From Azophilus sp965247035 (GTDB lineage Bacteria; Pseudomonadota; Gammaproteobacteria; Pseudomonadales; Azotimanducaceae): DNA of 64,000 bases. Below the pieces are notes generated by a model, which did not search any database, was not told the origin of the DNA, and saw only the letters and a program-made list of their open reading frames with translations. The stretch lies in assembly GCA_965247035.1 (NCBI GenBank), contig CBDFGJ010000001.1:682001-746000 (forward strand), read 5' to 3'. Below, piece after piece: positions 44,548 through 52,725 of this stretch (position 1 is the stretch's first letter; every line of letters starts with the position of its first letter). A program made the translations under genes and the position numbers.

Positions 44548-46197
44548 CTACATATTGGGGTAGTTCGGCCCGCCCGCGCCTTCCGGCGCCACCCAAGTGA
44601 TATTCTGCGCCGGGTCCTTGATGTCGCAGGTCTTGCAGTGGACGCAGTTTTGGGCGTTGATCTGAAAGCGTGGCTGACCATTTTCCTGCACCACTTCATA
44701 AACGCCGGCGGGGCAGTAGCGCTGCGCCGGCTCATCGTAGTGCGGCAGATTGCGGCCAATTGGAATGCCATCGTCGGCTAGCTGCAAATGACAGGGCTGA
44801 TCTTCCTCGTGGTTGGTGTTGGAGAGAAACACCGAGGACAGCTTATCGAAAGAAAGGACGCCATCAGGCTTCGGATAGTGAATCTTACCAGTCTTGGCGG
44901 CTGGTAGAAGGGTGGCGTGGTCCGGCTTGGAATCCTGCAGGGTGTAGGGCAAACCCTTGAACCAACTGTCGCCAACGGCATGGGCGCTACCCATCAACAT
45001 GCCCAATTTGTGCAGGCCCGGTCCGGCGTTTCGACTCCGATGCAATTCATCATGCAGCCAGGATGCCTTGAACTTTTGCTGGAACCCAGCAAGTTCTTGG
45101 TCACCGTTGCCGAAGATGGCCTCAGCGACGGTTTCAGCCGCCAGAGTGCCGGATTTCATTGCCGTATGGCTGCCCTTGATCTTCAGCACGTTCAGAAAAC
45201 CCGCATCATCGCCGATGAGCGCCCCGCCGGGAAAGGTCGTTTCCGGCAGCGCTTGTATGCCGCCCTTGATGATGGCGCGGGCGCCATAGGCCACCCGGGT
45301 GCCGCCGCTGACGACCTGGGCGATGAGAGGATGGTGCTTTAGTCGCTGGAATTCGTCGTACGGGCTGAGGTGGGGGTTGCGGTAGGAGAGGTCCACAATG
45401 AGGCCGAGTGCGACCTGATTGCTTTCCAAATGGTACAAAAAGGAGCCGCCGGTGGGAGCGCCGGGCAGGTGGCCGAGTGGCCAACCGACGCTGTGCACCA
45501 CCTCGCCCGGACGATGCCGTTCCGGCTCCACGTCCCAAAGCTCCTTTAGGCCAATGGCGTAGTGCTGGGTGCCTGAGCCAACATCCAAATTGAACTTGCG
45601 GATCAACCCCTTGCCGAGATGCCCGCGGCAGCCCTCAGCGAACAGGGTGTAGGTGGCCAGCAATTCATATCCGGGCGTATAGGTGCTCTTTTGCTTGCCG
45701 GCGGTGTTTAGGCCCATGTCCCCGGTGGCCACGCCCCGCACCCGACCGCTTTCATCGTAGAGCACTTCGCTGGCGGCGAAGCCGGGGAAGATATTCACTC
45801 CCATCGCTTCGGCCTGCTTGCCCAGCCAGCGGCACAGGTTGCCAAGACTGATGGCGTAGTTGCCTTCATTTCGGGAATCCCGAGGCAGCAGCAAGTGGGG
45901 AACGGGAATGGCGGCTTTGCCGTTTGCAAGGTAGTAAACCTTATCGGCGGTGACCGGATTGTTGAGCGGAGCACCCCGTTCACGCCAGTCTGGGAACAGT
46001 TCGTTGAGGGCCGTGGGTTCAAAGACCGCGCCGGAGAGAATGTGCGCGCCGATCTCCGAACCTTTCTCCACCAAACAGACGGAAAGCTCCTTGCCCTCGG
46101 CCTCGGCAAGCTGCATCAAGCGGCAAGCGGCGGCCAAGCCGGCCGGACCACCACCAACGATGACTACATCGAACTCCATGGATTCACGTTGCATCAT
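44548..46197 (-). CDS. Electron transfer flavoprotein-ubiquinone oxidoreductase
   Basis: Passes electrons from ETF to ubiquinone at the inner membrane during fatty-acid and amino-acid oxidation. 549 residues from ATG 46197 or 46194, with GGAGGTGGG upstream. FAD loop VVIVGGGPAGLAAACRL, ubiquinone region GSFLYHLESNQVALGLIVDL, and C-terminal 4Fe-4S Cys in YCPAGVYEV and NCVHCKTCDIKDPAQNITW. etfBA are not in the window. Confidence 0.95.
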   Translation of the reverse strand: MMQRESMEFDVVIVGGGPAGLAAACRLMQLAEAEGKELSVCLVEKGSEIGAHILSGAVFEPTALNELFPDWRERGAPLNNPVTADKVYYLANGKAAIPVPHLLLPRDSRNEGNYAISLGNLCRWLGKQAEAMGVNIFPGFAASEVLYDESGRVRGVATGDMGLNTAGKQKSTYTPGYELLATYTLFAEGCRGHLGKGLIRKFNLDVGSGTQHYAIGLKELWDVEPERHRPGEVVHSVGWPLGHLPGAPTGGSFLYHLESNQVALGLIVDLSYRNPHLSPYDEFQRLKHHPLIAQVVSGGTRVAYGARAIIKGGIQALPETTFPGGALIGDDAGFLNVLKIKGSHTAMKSGTLAAETVAEAIFGNGDQELAGFQQKFKASWLHDELHRSRNAGPGLHKLGMLMGSAHAVGDSWFKGLPYTLQDSKPDHATLLPAAKTGKIHYPKPDGVLSFDKLSSVFLSNTNHEEDQPCHLQLADDGIPIGRNLPHYDEPAQRYCPAGVYEVVQENGQPRFQINAQNCVHCKTCDIKDPAQNITWVAPEGAGGPNYPNM

Positions 46198-46223
46198 CCC
46201 ACCTCCGGTTTCGGGACGGGTTG

Positions 46224-46229
46224 ATTATA
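46224..46229 (-). promoter_or_regulatory. Possible -10 box upstream of the ETF-QO gene
   Basis: Read on the minus strand, a perfect TATAAT lies about 27 bases before the ATG. No strong -35 was found at the usual spacing, so support is weak. Confidence 0.35.
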
Positions 46230-46233
46230 ACGC

Positions 46234-46545
46234 ATGCCGCCGGAGGCTACGGTTGGCGCTTGGCAGCGACATCCCCTCCGCGTCCTCCCGCCCCGACGCC
46301 CCAACATCAACGGCAGCGTCGAGCGCAGCAACCGCACCCTGCGCGCCGAGTTCCGGTCCGTCCACCGGGACGACCTCACAGTCAGGGCAGTGAACCGGGC
46401 ACTGGGCCGGTATCTCAGCGACTATCACCAGGTCCGGCCCCACCAAGCCATCGGCTGGTGACACCGGCCGAATGCGCGGACAAGCTCTCCATGGTCGCCT
46501 GAACCAAAAAATTCCAAAATGCCCTCAGCCCGCACAACGGCCAAT
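46234..46545 (+). pseudogene. R4 transposase C-terminal remnant
   Basis: NINGSVERSNRTLRAEFRSV, then VNRALGRYLSDYHQVRPHQA; after a frameshift, TPAECADKLSMVA-stop at 46502. It is the C-terminal end of an IS481/IS3-type integrase, matching the remnant at 29462-29870. The start is missing and one frameshift is evident. Confidence 0.75.
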
Positions 46546-46584
46546 CTCAAGGATGACCGCACCCAGGAATACCCAGCCATCGAA

Positions 46585-46850
46585 GTGGACTTCCCGCCAC
46601 CCAGCGAGCGCGCCGTGCCCATGCTGGAGCGCTTGGCCCGGGAGCGCCGGCATCCTGACATCCCGGTCGTCAACAATGGCCCGAGACTGCGCGGTCGCGC
46701 TCTTGACGGCTGGTCGATGATCATGGCGCGTGGCGGTCCTTCACCAACCCCGGCAAGCCGACGCGGAACGGGGTGTCGAGGACCGAGAAGAGATGTAGTC
46801 AGCGATTTACAAACAAGCTAACGCTTGCGGGGTACGAGGGCGACCGCATC
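46585..46850 (+). pseudogene. IS3-type transposase fragment (second element)
   Basis: VVNNGPRLRGRALDGWSM resembles the DNGPEFRGRALD strand of IS3-family integrases, and in the next frame SFTNPGKPTRNG is the usual following motif (FIQPGKPTQNG). Short, frameshifted, with Asp changed to Asn. Distinct from R4. Confidence 0.6.
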
Positions 46851-46932
46851 CGTGTAAAGTCACCCTTTGCTTGAACCCTTGGCGAAGGCATCCGCATAAT
46901 GCGGTTTACTTTCTTTTGAATTGGAGGCAGGA

Positions 46933-47406
46933 ATGGCTAACGAAGCGCAAGAAAACGCCCGCGAGGAGCTCGCCGCTAAAATTGGGCAGGAGTCCGCGCC
47001 GACGGATTGGTTTGAGATGACGCAGGAGCGGGTCAATCTGTTCGCCGACGCCACCTTGGACCATCAATGGATTCATGTGGAGCCCGAACGGGCCAAGGCC
47101 GGACCCTTCGGTGCGCCCATTGCTCACGGGCAACTCACCATGTCCCTGATGAGCTTTCTGCCCGGCGGCGAAGGCGTGGGGCTACCCGCACTTCCGGGCA
47201 TGAAGCTGGGCATCAACTACGGGTGGAACAAGGTGCGCTTTCCAGCGCCGGTAGCGGTGGGCGACCGCATCCGTACCCATGGCAAAATACTCAGCGTCGA
47301 GGTCAAGGGCGATATGCTCGAAGTGGTCAACCAACTAAGCGTGGAGGTCGAAGGCAAGCTCAAACCTTCCTGTGTCGGGGAAAGCGTGTTGCGGCTGGTA
47401 TTCTAG
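46933..47406 (+). CDS. MaoC-like (R)-hydratase
   Basis: Hot-dog-fold hydratase acting on 2-enoyl-CoA. 157 residues from ATG 46933, behind GGAGGCAGGA. FADATLDHQWIHVEPERAKA and FGAPIAHGQLTMSL contain the catalytic Asp-His pair of the (R)-specific hydratase family. It converges with the MFS gene, with a 47-bp overlap of the two coding ends. Confidence 0.88.
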   Translation: MANEAQENAREELAAKIGQESAPTDWFEMTQERVNLFADATLDHQWIHVEPERAKAGPFGAPIAHGQLTMSLMSFLPGGEGVGLPALPGMKLGINYGWNKVRFPAPVAVGDRIRTHGKILSVEVKGDMLEVVNQLSVEVEGKLKPSCVGESVLRLVF

Positions 47407-48796
47407 CGTGTTGCGGCCGGCGTTCGGATGCTTCTCCGAGTAGGGGTTTTGAATCAGCTTCCCCCTCCAGTGCCCGAATTCGACCAACATAGGCTCGTTG
47501 GCCGCTGAGCAGCAGCCAAGCCGCCAGCGGGCCGATTACGGCGGAGACCAGCGCTAAGGATTTGGCCACCGCCTTGGGGTCGGCGAAGACGTCTTCGGTG
47601 GCGCTTGCCACCAGGAATGAGCCGAGGGCTAAACCGATCACATTGGTGGTCACCACATAGAGCCCAGACACCACCCCTCGCATGTCGTTGGGGGTAATCA
47701 ACTGCAAGGCGGAGGTCATAAGCGCCAGCGGCAGGGTGACGAAGAAGCTGGCGAGGCATACGCAGGCAAGCCCGGCGTACGGGTTTGCCTGCCAAGGCAG
47801 CAGCAACAGGCTCAGGGTGGCGCCCAAAGCAGCGCAGGCGGCGATGTGCAGAGACCGGTCGGCTGGACTTCGCCCCCCGACCAAACGAGCGATGGTCGGC
47901 CCCGAAAGCACTCCTGCGGACCCGGCTAATAGAGCGATCAGTCCGTACACGCGCCCGGCCTGCGCGAGATCCCATTCATAAACCCGCACCATGATGGTGG
48001 GCGTCCATCCCTGTATGCCGTACAGCATGATCACAATGCATGGCACACCGATGTGCAGCGATAGGTAGACGCGCCAGTGCGTTCGCAGATAGTGCGCTAC
48101 AGCCGCCCAAGGCGGTGCTTCAATGCGTTCGCGGTTTTTGCGCAGCGGCTCGCGCACGGTCGTCAACAAGATGGCGATCAATGCACCGGGCAAGCCGACG
48201 ACGATGAACGTGAGTTGCCAAGGCGTCAATTGCCCTAGCAGAGGCAGGGTGACTCGCTCTGTTTCCCGTGACCAGTCCAGTACCTCGGCACCGGCGATCA
48301 TGGCGATGCCGGCACCAAGATAGGGCCCCATCAAGTAAACGCTGATGGGACGCACCAACCGCTCCGGGCGGAAGTAGTCAGACAGCACCGACCAAGCGGC
48401 CGGGGTCAGTGCGGCTTCTCCAGCGCCGACCCCCAACCTGGAGAGGAACAATTGGGGGTAGGTGCGGGACAGTCCGCAAGCGATGGTGGTGGCGCTCCAG
48501 ACGACGACGCCGCCCATCATGATGGCGACCCGGTTGAAGCGGTCCACCATGCGTCCTATAGGGACGCTCAGGCCGACATAGGTGAATACGAACGCCAAGC
48601 CTTGCAGCAGGCTGATCTGCTTATCGGAGATGCCGAGGTCAGCTTGGATGGGTTCCACAAGCAAGTTCAGCACTTGACGGTCCACAAAGGAAAAGGTGAA
48701 CGCCAAGAGCAGCACGAAGGTGACGTACCAGCCATAAACCGCGCCTGGCCAACTGTTCTTATCCACGAATCTACTTTCCCTCGCTGTTTCGCCCAT
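47360..48796 (-). CDS. MFS transporter
   Basis: About 478 residues from ATG 48796 (MGETARESRFVDKNS); ATG 48895 would add 33. About 12 membrane helices. FSFVDRQVLNLLVEPIQADL and GLSVPIGRMVDRFNRVAIMM are the MFS loop 2-3 motif. The large family covers sugars, aromatic and organic acids, and drugs; substrate unknown. The C-terminal tail (residues after about 455) overlaps the maoC coding end, where a 13-base direct repeat (AGCGTGTTGCGGC at 47383 and 47405) lies, so the tail may be a duplication artefact. Confidence 0.85.
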   Translation of the reverse strand: MGETARESRFVDKNSWPGAVYGWYVTFVLLLAFTFSFVDRQVLNLLVEPIQADLGISDKQISLLQGLAFVFTYVGLSVPIGRMVDRFNRVAIMMGGVVVWSATTIACGLSRTYPQLFLSRLGVGAGEAALTPAAWSVLSDYFRPERLVRPISVYLMGPYLGAGIAMIAGAEVLDWSRETERVTLPLLGQLTPWQLTFIVVGLPGALIAILLTTVREPLRKNRERIEAPPWAAVAHYLRTHWRVYLSLHIGVPCIVIMLYGIQGWTPTIMVRVYEWDLAQAGRVYGLIALLAGSAGVLSGPTIARLVGGRSPADRSLHIAACAALGATLSLLLLPWQANPYAGLACVCLASFFVTLPLALMTSALQLITPNDMRGVVSGLYVVTTNVIGLALGSFLVASATEDVFADPKAVAKSLALVSAVIGPLAAWLLLSGQRAYVGRIRALEGEADSKPLLGEASERRPQHARIPAATRFPRHRKV

Positions 48797-49148
48797 TGCC
48801 GTGACAATGGCCTCAGGCTTTGTTTGCCGATCTGTTCCCGCCACCGAAAGCACGGCCAAGCGCACCGAGCCGTAAGGGCCGCCACCGGTTTTCACGGTGT
48901 CGATCCGCTGGTGTGCTGTCTCGTAAATAACTGTGTTTAGGGCGCTGGGGCAGCTTGCTTCCTAGCTAGGCGCACCGACACCCTGTGGCGGGTGCCACCT
49001 CGGCGGGAGCAACCCAGCCAATGAGCAAAAACGACCCGCAGATGGGCATAGTTATTTGCGGGACAGCACAGTAGCATCTGTTCATTGCACTTGCAGGCGA
49101 CACTGCGCCATTATAGTTGCCATTGCGCCTAGGGCAGGGGGTAAATCC
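48797..49148. other. Divergent promoter region between the MFS and deacylase genes
   Basis: About 350 bp with no supported gene. A TATAGT hexamer at 49112 lies upstream of the deacylase but lacks a well-spaced -35. Confidence 0.4.
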
Positions 49149-50864
49149 ATGCTGGATTTGGCGATAAGGAACGGCCGCATCATTGATGGCAGCGGTGCGC
49201 CGGAAGAGCAGGGCGATCTGGGCATCAAGCATGGGCGCATCCACAGCATTGGCCAAGTGCGTGAGCCGGCTCAGGAAACTCTGGACGCCCAAGGCTGCGC
49301 CGTCACGCCGGGCTTCATCGACGTGCATACCCACTACGATGCCCAAGTGTTTTGGGATCCCGCCCTAAGCCCTTCCTGCTTTCACGGCGTCACCACGGTG
49401 TTCTGCGGCCACTGCGGCTTCAGCATCGCTCCATTGAGCGCGGAGGCCGCCCCCTACCTAAGACGGATGCTGGCTCGTGTGGAGGGCATGCCGGAGAAGA
49501 GCCTGAAGGCCGGGGTGCCTTGGAACTGGCGCAGTTTCGGTGACTACCTAGGCCAAATTGAAGGCCAATTAGGCTTGAATGCCGGCTTTATGGCGGGGCA
49601 TAGCGCCATTCGCCGAGTGGTGATGGGCGAACGGGCGGTGGGCGAGCGGGCGACTGGCGACGAGATTGCAGCCATGAAGTCCTTGCTGGATCAAAGCCTG
49701 AAGGAAGGCGCCATGGGCTTCTCCTCCTCGCTATCGACCACGCACAACGATGGCGAAGGGCTGCCGGTGCCTTCTCGCCACGCCTCTGTTGAAGAGATGC
49801 TTGAACTGGCGCGGGTGGTGAGGGAGCACGAAGGAACTTCAATTGAATTCTTGCCTGGGGTGGGCATGTTCACTGACGATGTGCGGCAGCTGATCTCGGA
49901 TCTATCCACGGAATCCCAGCGTCCGGTTAACTGGAATGTCTTGAATCCCGGCCCGCGTGAGCTGATGGAGAATCAGCTCGGCATCAGCGACATAGCCCGC
50001 CGCAACGGCGGCAAGGCGGTGGCCTTGACCATGCCCGGCCCGATGGTTCTAAGGCTGAACCTCCACGGTGGCATGGTGTTCGACGCCATGGAGGGCTGGG
50101 CGCCACTGTTCAAGATGTCCGTCGCTGAGCGGATGCAAGTGCTCAAGGATCCGAGCCGTCGCGCTGCATTGGATGCCAGCGCCAAGTCCGGCGGGCCGTT
50201 TCAGTCCATTTCGGATTGGCGTCGCTGGGTGGTGCATGTTGTTTTCGATCCAGCCCATGAGCATTTGCGCGGCCGCACCATTGGCGATATTGCACAGGAA
50301 CAAGGCGAAGCACCCTTTGACGTCATGCTGGACTTGGCCTTGGCCGAGGGCTTGCGCACTTCATTCATTCCACTGGATTTTGGCGGTGGCCAAGACGACG
50401 ACCCATCGCTGTGGCAACAGCGGGGGCGGCTGTGGGCGGACGAGCGCACGGTGGTCGGGGCCTCGGACGCCGGTGCCCATCTCGATATGATCGACACCTT
50501 CGCCTACACATCCAGAATGCTCGGCGACGGGGTGCGCAAGCATCAAGTCATGTCCTTGGAGGAAGCAGTGCATCAGCTCACCCAGGTGCCAGCGGAACTC
50601 TTTGGGTTGCGGGGACGAGGCATGCTGCGGCTTGGTTGGCAGGCGGACATCGTGGTGTTCGACCCGCAAACCGTGGCCCCGGGGCCGATTCTCATCCGCT
50701 CCGACGTTCCCGCTGGGGAGCATCGGGTGTACGCGGAGGCCGAGGGCATTCGATCTGTGTTCGTCAATGGGCGCTGCATTGTGCGCGAGGGCCGGCATAC
50801 GGGAACGCTGCCCGGCAAGCTGTTGCGTTCCGGCCTAGACACCTATACGCCGACCTTGGCGTGA
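49149..50864 (+). CDS. N-acyl-D-amino-acid deacylase / D-aminoacylase family amidohydrolase
   Basis: Zinc amidohydrolase that frees D-amino acids from N-acyl forms. 571 residues from ATG 49149 behind GCAGGGGGT. LAIRNGRIIDGSGAPEEQGD, then GFIDVHTHYDAQVFWDPALS (HxH metal ligands), VFCGHCGFSIAPLS and VVGASDAGAHLDMIDTFAY (Asp ligand) are present. The exact substrate is unknown. Next on the strand is the alpha/beta hydrolase. Confidence 0.88.
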   Translation: MLDLAIRNGRIIDGSGAPEEQGDLGIKHGRIHSIGQVREPAQETLDAQGCAVTPGFIDVHTHYDAQVFWDPALSPSCFHGVTTVFCGHCGFSIAPLSAEAAPYLRRMLARVEGMPEKSLKAGVPWNWRSFGDYLGQIEGQLGLNAGFMAGHSAIRRVVMGERAVGERATGDEIAAMKSLLDQSLKEGAMGFSSSLSTTHNDGEGLPVPSRHASVEEMLELARVVREHEGTSIEFLPGVGMFTDDVRQLISDLSTESQRPVNWNVLNPGPRELMENQLGISDIARRNGGKAVALTMPGPMVLRLNLHGGMVFDAMEGWAPLFKMSVAERMQVLKDPSRRAALDASAKSGGPFQSISDWRRWVVHVVFDPAHEHLRGRTIGDIAQEQGEAPFDVMLDLALAEGLRTSFIPLDFGGGQDDDPSLWQQRGRLWADERTVVGASDAGAHLDMIDTFAYTSRMLGDGVRKHQVMSLEEAVHQLTQVPAELFGLRGRGMLRLGWQADIVVFDPQTVAPGPILIRSDVPAGEHRVYAEAEGIRSVFVNGRCIVREGRHTGTLPGKLLRSGLDTYTPTLA

Positions 50865-51100
50865 CCGCCCATTTGAGTGTTTGCGGTTGGCGATTGAGCG
50901 CAACGGCCACTTGCTGCGCATTGATGAAATGAGTCGAGATCTTTACCAACCCACCGAATTCGCCTATCGTCTGATGAACCCTATCGGCTTCAATCACGCA
51001 CCAGCCTTATTTGGGGTTAAGGAGTAGCGGTGCGCCATAGGATAGCTTGGCTTGGGCGGCGCTTTTTACTCTGGTCAATGGCATTGGCAGGGAGCCTCGC

Positions 51101-52501
51101 ATGACGAAAATCAAGCAGGCAATGGTGCCGGTTGAATCAAGATATGTCCGCCTGCTGGTCGCCGGTGCTGGTGCGCCGGTGCTGCTGATTCACGGCTCTC
51201 CCAATGCCGCCGATGCGCTGCTGCCCGTGATTGAGCGTTTGTGTCAGGACTTTCTGGTCATCGCCCCCGACACCCCGGGCAATGGCGCTTCGGACCCGTT
51301 GCCAGACCGGACTGCTTCGGCTGCTGCATACGCCGATGCGTTGGCCGCATTGCTCCAGGTCTTGAAGTTACCCCGGGTGGGAGTCTATGGCTTTCACACC
51401 GGCGCGGTTTTTGCCGCCGAACTGGCGCGTCGGCATCCAGACCGCATCGCGGCGCTGGTTTGCGAAGGCTATCCGTTGTGGACCGAGGCGGAGGCGGCGC
51501 AGTTCGGTGAAGGCTATCTGCGACCACTAGTGCCGCAAGAGGATGGTTCACATCTGGCCGCGCTTTGGTCGCGGATCATTGACCAAAACTGGTTTTTTCC
51601 ATGGCATCGGCAAGACCAACCCCGAAGCGTTGATCAAGATCTCAATGACCTGGATCGCTTGCATGACCAAGCCATGGGTTTTTTGAATGCTGGGGACGCC
51701 TATCGAGCCCCTTACGCCCCGGCGCTCAAGCCTGACGGCACTAGGCGCTTGGCGGAACTTACAGCGCCAACCCTATTGACCTGCGCCGCGGCGGATGTGC
51801 TTTCGCCGCATCTAGACCGAGTGCCCGAATGGCGGTGGCTGAGGTCTGAACCAGCCGCAGACCAAGTGCATGTCTTGCAGAAGGTCGCGCATTGGCTTGG
51901 CCGCCATGCAGCCGATCCAAACGCCTTGGTGCTGCCGAGATCGAAACGCCAGTTCATCGATTTGCCCCAAGGTCAGCTCTACTTGGAGGGTGGGGCCGAC
52001 GACGCCACCATCTGGCTGCACGATGCGGGACAATCATCCGCCCAGGCCCCGAATGATCGTGACGCTCTGCGATTGGACCTTCCCGGCCATGGTCTCAGCA
52101 CGATTGGGTGGCCGGAGAAAATTTCCGATTTGCGCGAAACACTACAGCAGGGCTTGGCTTTGGCCGGGCTTGACTTGAGTGTTTGCCGCATCGAGGGGGC
52201 GGGGCTCGGCCGGCAACTTGCTGCTTTGCTGAAGGGAGATTCAAACACCCTGCGGAGGCTTCCAATGGAGATTCCCGAGGTTTCACCTCGTTGGGACGGC
52301 GCGCACCTGTTGGCGGCTTGGCACTTCTCGCGCTTTCGCAGCCAATATGAGCCTTGGTTTCAACGCGGTGCGGGCGCTCGACTCAATGTGGCGTTGCCGA
52401 CCGCCACCGAGTTGCAGCAGAAAACGCTGGACATTCTGCGCGCTGGACAGCAGACGCTGGCGCGGACCTTGCCGTTTAGTTTCCGCCTGCGCTCACCTTG
52501 A
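51101..52501 (+). CDS. Two-lobed alpha/beta-hydrolase-like protein with altered nucleophile motif
   Basis: 466 residues from ATG 51101 behind GGCAGGGAG. Lobe 1 (about 15-280) has PVLLIHGSPNAAD and APDTPGNGASDPLPD. Its nucleophile elbow reads VGVYGFHTGAVFAAELA, with His99 where Ser is expected in GxSxG. Lobe 2 (about 290-460) repeats the pattern more weakly (DLPGHGLSTIGWPEK; IEGAGLGRQLAALL) and also lacks Ser. Either a His-based enzyme or a non-catalytic protein. Downstream of the deacylase on the same strand, so possibly related to it. Function unknown. Confidence 0.75.
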   Translation: MTKIKQAMVPVESRYVRLLVAGAGAPVLLIHGSPNAADALLPVIERLCQDFLVIAPDTPGNGASDPLPDRTASAAAYADALAALLQVLKLPRVGVYGFHTGAVFAAELARRHPDRIAALVCEGYPLWTEAEAAQFGEGYLRPLVPQEDGSHLAALWSRIIDQNWFFPWHRQDQPRSVDQDLNDLDRLHDQAMGFLNAGDAYRAPYAPALKPDGTRRLAELTAPTLLTCAAADVLSPHLDRVPEWRWLRSEPAADQVHVLQKVAHWLGRHAADPNALVLPRSKRQFIDLPQGQLYLEGGADDATIWLHDAGQSSAQAPNDRDALRLDLPGHGLSTIGWPEKISDLRETLQQGLALAGLDLSVCRIEGAGLGRQLAALLKGDSNTLRRLPMEIPEVSPRWDGAHLLAAWHFSRFRSQYEPWFQRGAGARLNVALPTATELQQKTLDILRAGQQTLARTLPFSFRLRSP

Positions 52502-52725
52502 GCGCCCATTGCCTGGATAATGGCCGACGGCGGTGTCTAACGCCCTGAACGAGCGGCCATACCCCAAGCCCAATGAACTGCGATGCCGCCGCTCTATCGC
52601 ATCGGATCGGGTTGCGCGGCAAGCGATGTCGATTTTGTGAGTTGAGAATGGCGAAGCCGCTTACGAGTATGGCGGCGCATAGTTCGGCGTCGTTGCGCTG
52701 GCCATCATTTTTTGCGCCGGTACGG

